A DNA stretch of 8,771 nt from Planctomycetota bacterium (GTDB lineage: Bacteria > Planctomycetota > Phycisphaerae > SM23-33): positions 1-8,771 of the forward strand of contig QNCB01000031.1 of NCBI GenBank assembly GCA_003644335.1, in the 5' to 3' direction. The first letter of the stretch is position 1. Each line of letters starts with the position of its first letter. Made by a program: the position numbers and the translations under genes. This document shows positions 5,889-8,771 of this stretch, in pieces. The notes under the pieces were generated by a model. It did not search any database and was not told where the DNA came from. It worked only from the letters and a program-made list of their open reading frames with translations.

Positions 5889-7526
5889 TTGTCTTTGTTT
5901 TCGCGATTGATAAAAGTTGGCAGCATCGCTCAGTCGATGAGCGTTTACTTGCCAGCGATGGTTTTTCAGAAGGCTTTGGGCATGGCCCGGGTCGTGCTGT
6001 TTACGTACTTTGTCTCCCTCAGCGAGATGGGTATATGGGGAGCCGGCGTGATGGTCTTCATCCTCGGCGGGTCGGTGGTAACCTTGGGGACACATCATGG
6101 CATGGGCCGATATGTCAGCCTGTACGAGTCGCGCGGGCAGCTTTGGCTTTTCTTCAAACGCGTCTGGCTGGGCGTCCTGGCCATCGTCTTGCTGATGGGC
6201 ACAGCGGGGTTTTTCCTCCGCCAGCAGTGTGCCGATTGGCTAATCCTGCCGAGCCTGAACAGCCAACTGCCACCAGGACACCTCGGGCAAATTTGCCTCG
6301 TCGTGCTGGGCAATGTCCTGCTGATGGGCTTGCACATGAACATGATAAGTTTCATGTACGGCCTGCGCGTATACAGGCTGGTCTCGGTCGTCGAAATATT
6401 TTTCAGCGTCGTTTTCACCGTCGCAGGCCTGGCAGCGGTTCAGTTCGAAGCCACCGCTCTGACCATTCTCTACGCGCATCTGGGAGCACTTGTTCTGACG
6501 CTTACCCTGGGCCTGGCTTTGCTGCGGGCAGCGGTGCTGAAAATATCTCGACTGAGCGATTCGCCCGACGCGCCCCAGCTCGCCCCCTGCCAAAAGTTCC
6601 CCCAGCCTGACTTCGAACCCATCTCCCAGGGCGACGCGGACACGCTCGTAGCTTCCGCGCCCACAGGCCGAGGCGAACTTGACGAACTCGCCGAGGAGAC
6701 AGGGGCTGGCGGGATGCTGAGATTTTTGAAGTTCGGCTTCGTAGGCATGTTGAGCGCACTGGTTTGGCTTGGCGCGGGATATGTCAGCTACTTCCTGGCC
6801 TTGCGACAACTGGGCCAAAGCAGCGCGGGGCTGTTTCATGTTATCATGAAGCTCGCCCAGCCTTTGCTGTTCCTCGCCAACGCAGCCTGGGCGGTTATCT
6901 TCTCGCATGTTGCCAAGCGGTGGGAAAGCGGCGACAGGCCCGGCGCGATTTACACGCTGGAGACAGCTTTCAAAGTGGTTACGCTGGTCGTGATGACGCT
7001 TACTGTTTTGCTCTATGTAACCGCGCCGATATGGATTCGCGTGCTGCAAGTCGAGTACCGCGCGGGCTACTATTGCTTGCCGGGCTTGCTGATGTTTTTC
7101 ATGGCTGTGAGCAACCTGACGATTCTCGGCATCCCCGCCAAGCTGCACGAAAGGCCTATCGTAATCGCCATCGCAGGCCTGGTTGGCGGCGGACTGAACG
7201 CGCTGCTGGCCCTGCTGTGGATGCCGCAATTCGATATCGTCGGCGCAGCCCGCGCTGCGGGGGTCGGCATGTACTTCGGCGGTGGGGTCGTCATGCTGGT
7301 CTACCTCCTCATCAGCAAAACGCGCCTGCACGACAGCACCTATTTCCTCCTGGCCACCCCCGCACTGCTGCTGCTGCCGTCGTTCGTGGTAGGCCCGATA
7401 TGGATACTCCTGCTGACCGCGTGCATCTTCTCGCCGTGGTTCTTCGACGCCGGGCAGAAACGATTGCTGCGTAGTTCAGTCCGGAAATTATGGCAAACCG
7501 CCAGGAGGTTTTTGCCATGGCGATGA
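5889..7526 (+). CDS. Wzx-like polysaccharide flippase (MOP superfamily)
   Basis: This is a 545-residue polytopic inner-membrane protein, expected to flip the lipid-linked repeat unit to the periplasmic face. The N-terminus (SLFSRLIKVGSIAQSMSVYL, then LGMARVVLFTYFVSLSEMG) has the pattern of Wzx/RfbX-type transporters, in which the first helix is followed by 'G.....l..lG'. About 12-14 hydrophobic segments fall in two halves. They are separated by an unusually long polar loop (about residues 218-278, rich in Pro, Asp, Glu and Gln) before KFGFVGMLSALVWLGAGYVS. I use the TTG start because of a well-placed GGAG; starting at the ATG at 5937 would remove 16 residues including part of the amphipathic entry. 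The end overlaps the GT2 gene by 10 bases, so the two are translationally linked. It belongs with the polymerase and chain-length genes of the locus. Substrate specificity cannot be read. Confidence 0.87.
   Translation: MSLFSRLIKVGSIAQSMSVYLPAMVFQKALGMARVVLFTYFVSLSEMGIWGAGVMVFILGGSVVTLGTHHGMGRYVSLYESRGQLWLFFKRVWLGVLAIVLLMGTAGFFLRQQCADWLILPSLNSQLPPGHLGQICLVVLGNVLLMGLHMNMISFMYGLRVYRLVSVVEIFFSVVFTVAGLAAVQFEATALTILYAHLGALVLTLTLGLALLRAAVLKISRLSDSPDAPQLAPCQKFPQPDFEPISQGDADTLVASAPTGRGELDELAEETGAGGMLRFLKFGFVGMLSALVWLGAGYVSYFLALRQLGQSSAGLFHVIMKLAQPLLFLANAAWAVIFSHVAKRWESGDRPGAIYTLETAFKVVTLVVMTLTVLLYVTAPIWIRVLQVEYRAGYYCLPGLLMFFMAVSNLTILGIPAKLHERPIVIAIAGLVGGGLNALLALLWMPQFDIVGAARAAGVGMYFGGGVVMLVYLLISKTRLHDSTYFLLATPALLLLPSFVVGPIWILLLTACIFSPWFFDAGQKRLLRSSVRKLWQTARRFLPWR
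7503..7508 (+). promoter_or_regulatory. Strong Shine-Dalgarno for the GT2 gene
   Basis: AGGAGG lies 8 bases upstream of the ATG at 7517, inside the last codons of the flippase gene. This rules against the longer in-frame start at 7490 and favours 7517 over the ATG at 7523, which forms an ATGA overlap with the flippase stop but sits 14 bases away. Confidence 0.8.
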
Positions 7527-8524
7527 CGATCTCGGTGATAATTCCCACGCACGACAGGCCCGGACCGCTTCGGCTGGTTGTCGAGGCTCTCGCCCGGCAG
7601 AGCCATAAGCCCAACGAGTTGATAATCGTAAACGACGGGGCTGGCGAAATCGACGACGACCTGCCCGCCATCCTCGCCCGGGCGGGGATAGACCTGAAGG
7701 TCCTCCGCCGAGCTGAGCCAAGTTCCGCAGCCTCCCGCAACGCGGGCCTGACCATAGCTCGCGGGGATATCGTCGCCTGTTTCGACGACGATATGCTCCT
7801 GGATGTCGACCTGCTGAAAAACCTGTCGGATCTGTACAGGCTGGACTCGGCGGGGGTGGTCGCGGGGATAACGCTTGCCTATCGCGACGAACCTGAGACC
7901 TGGCAAGGCATGGTTTGGGAAGCGATAGCTGGGGCCTTGGGCAGGATGCGATGGGCGCCTCGCCGTCAGCGGTGTCGCTACGTTCGGCTGGACAATAGAC
8001 TAGCGGGCAAGCTCGAACCGGCGGCCAGGCTGTCCAGCGGGGCGATGAGTTTGCGAGGCCAGGTCGCCAGAGGGGCCCGGTTCGACGAGCAACTCACGGG
8101 CTATGCGTTCGGCGAAGACCGCGACCTGTCATACAGGCTGGGCAGAGAGCTTGCACTGTTTCGCACGCGGCAGGTTTGGATTCGCCATGCCCCCGCACCG
8201 GGCGGGCGAGGGAGCATGTTCCAGCGAGGCCAGGCCTATGTGGACAACTCGCTGCGCATCGCAGCTCGTGGGGTCGAGGGCGGCGCGGGTACAGTCGTGC
8301 TTATCGGATATGACTTTGCTGGGACGATCTTGCAGTACGCCATCTGGGGCCTGCTGACAGGTCAACGGAGCAACCTCGCCTACGCAGCAGGCGTAGCCTG
8401 TGCACTAGCCCGCCGAGCCTGGACAGCGGTGCGGAAGTCGATAGATGCTCCACAAAAAAAAGAACCACGAATGAACACTAATAAACACGAATTTTTTAGA
8501 AAAAAAACAGCGAACCACGGATGA
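7517..8524 (+). CDS. GT2-family glycosyltransferase with repeat-encoded C-terminus
   Basis: This is a GT-A fold glycosyltransferase of family 2, expected to add a sugar from a nucleotide-sugar donor to the growing lipid-linked unit at the cytosolic face. The 335 residues open with TISVIIPTHDRP (4-15), then LIIVNDG (35-41), SSAASRNAGLTIARGDIVAC (69-88) and the metal-binding FDDDM (89-93). The acceptor-side acidic motif is GEDRDLSYRLGR (199-210), followed by IRHAP. A hydrophobic stretch near 260-300 may attach it to the membrane. The start is set by AGGAGG 8 bases upstream of the ATG. The oddity is the end. From residue 316 (EPRMNTNKHEFFRKKTANHG) the protein is encoded by the composite dispersed repeat and stops at TGA 8522-8524 within unit B. 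The original stop has probably been lost or displaced. The catalytic domain looks intact. Donor and acceptor are unknown. Confidence 0.88.
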   Translation: MAMTISVIIPTHDRPGPLRLVVEALARQSHKPNELIIVNDGAGEIDDDLPAILARAGIDLKVLRRAEPSSAASRNAGLTIARGDIVACFDDDMLLDVDLLKNLSDLYRLDSAGVVAGITLAYRDEPETWQGMVWEAIAGALGRMRWAPRRQRCRYVRLDNRLAGKLEPAARLSSGAMSLRGQVARGARFDEQLTGYAFGEDRDLSYRLGRELALFRTRQVWIRHAPAPGGRGSMFQRGQAYVDNSLRIAARGVEGGAGTVVLIGYDFAGTILQYAIWGLLTGQRSNLAYAAGVACALARRAWTAVRKSIDAPQKKEPRMNTNKHEFFRKKTANHG

Positions 8525-8542
8525 ACACAGATAACCGCGGAT
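8462..8542 (+). repeat. Composite direct repeat, copy 2 (A + B units)
   Basis: Unit A is at 8462-8493 and unit B at 8512-8542, both identical by eye to 4590-4621 and 4642-4672. The spacer between them is 18 bases instead of 20. The copy begins inside the GT2 reading frame and is followed by a run of Ts (8542-8550). Confidence 0.9.
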
Positions 8543-8562
8543 TTTTTTTTAAGAGAAACAAC

Positions 8563-8584
8563 AAACTACGAAACACGCGAAAGA
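8563..8584 (+). repeat. CGCGAAAG-type repeat, forward copy
   Basis: AAACTACGAAACACGCGAAA plus GA is the exact reverse complement of 4848-4869. It is followed by ACGCGAAAA, a partial second CGCGAAA unit. Confidence 0.8.
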
Positions 8585-8608
8585 ACGCGAAAATGAATTT
8601 TTTTGTTT

Positions 8609-8640
<32 letters not shown>

Positions 8641-8650
8641 TTTTTTGCTT

Positions 8651-8680
8651 TTACTGATTACTGACAACTGATTACTGATT
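8651..8680 (+). repeat. ACTGA-type dispersed repeat, copy 3
   Basis: TTACTGATTACTGACAACTG followed by ATTACTGATT. It is the cleanest of the three copies: TTACTGA recurs within it, and the 8660-8678 part matches 457-475 at 18 of 19 positions. It lies 37 bases before the GT4 start. Confidence 0.65.
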
Positions 8681-8717
8681 GCTTTTTTCGTAGCTTGGAA
8701 CAGGTTCGGAGATTGAT

Positions 8718-8771
8718 ATGCGGGTAACGATGGTGTTGTGCAATCTGGGTGTGGGCGGGGCGGAGACTACC
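8718..8771 (+). CDS. GT4-type glycosyltransferase, N-terminal 18 codons (3' truncated)
   Basis: The visible peptide is MRVTMVLCNLGVGGAETT. A first beta strand followed by the GGAE loop is the usual beginning of GT-B fold, family 4 glycosyltransferases (Glyco_transf_4-type N-terminal domain), which add sugars to lipid-linked intermediates. GGAG at 8708-8711 lies 6 bases before the ATG and supports the start. It would be a second glycosyltransferase of the locus, separated from the GT2 gene by the second repeat mosaic. Only 18 residues are visible, so the family is suggested rather than proved. Confidence 0.7.
   Translation, partial: MRVTMVLCNLGVGGAETT

Noticed and set aside
5849..6610. 253-codon open frame overlapping the start of the flippase
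   Set aside because: Out of frame with the clear membrane protein, rich in Arg, Pro and Gly with no membrane or domain pattern, and lacking a Shine-Dalgarno.
6240..7331. 363-codon open frame on the minus strand opposite the flippase
   Set aside because: Rich in Gln, His, Arg and Ala with no recognisable motif. It is the antisense shadow of a GC-rich membrane-protein gene whose own frame is fully convincing.
7490..7516. Earlier in-frame ATG for the GT2 gene
   Set aside because: AGGAGG at 7503-7508 lies downstream of it and is ideally spaced for the ATG at 7517; GT2 proteins normally start a few residues before the SVIIPT strand.

Overview
The window carries most of a Wzx/Wzy-dependent exopolysaccharide or capsule locus, with every gene on the + strand. 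In order: the 3' end of an outer-membrane polysaccharide export protein, a Wzz/GumC chain-length regulator, a CpsD/CapB-like P-loop partner protein, a Wzy/O-antigen-ligase-like polymerase, a SAM-dependent methyltransferase, a Wzx-type flippase, a GT2 glycosyltransferase, and the first 18 codons of a GT4-type glycosyltransferase. The expected division of labour is that the glycosyltransferases (with the methyltransferase as decorator) build a lipid-linked repeat unit, the flippase moves it across the inner membrane, the polymerase joins units in the periplasm, the Wzz-like protein and its P-loop partner control chain length and assembly, and the export protein takes the polymer across the outer membrane.

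The outer-membrane export component implies a diderm. GC content is moderate to fairly high. The gaps hold families of short dispersed repeats: units reading ACCACGGATGAACACAGAT, blocks reading TCCGAAATCCG, the ATTCCCGCGAAAGCGGGAAT hairpin, and ACTGATTACTGA strings. From memory, such repeats are common in Planctomycetota (Phycisphaerae-like) and related environmental genomes. That assignment is an inference from repeat style and no marker gene here confirms it.

Layout: 1-2840 is the export, chain-length and P-loop module, with a 9-base gap between the last two genes. 2841-3067 is a gap with a 29-base-arm inverted repeat. 3068-4591 is the polymerase. 4592-4930 is a mosaic of at least six repeat elements and no gene. 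4931-5710 is the methyltransferase. 5711-5888 is a gap with a large inverted repeat and a terminator-like hairpin. 5889-8524 is the flippase and the GT2 enzyme, overlapping by 10 bases. 8525-8717 is a second repeat mosaic built from the same parts as the first. The GT4 gene starts at 8718 and runs off the window.

No wholly new system is evident and the genes belong to known families. The points worth a second look are: a P-loop partner protein that lacks the Walker A lysine; near-identical direct repeats bracketing the methyltransferase-flippase-GT2 segment like a cassette; a GT2 enzyme whose last 20 residues are encoded by a dispersed repeat; mutually exclusive hairpins just ahead of the flippase; and a strong excess of the hexamer CCAGGC in the coding sequence.
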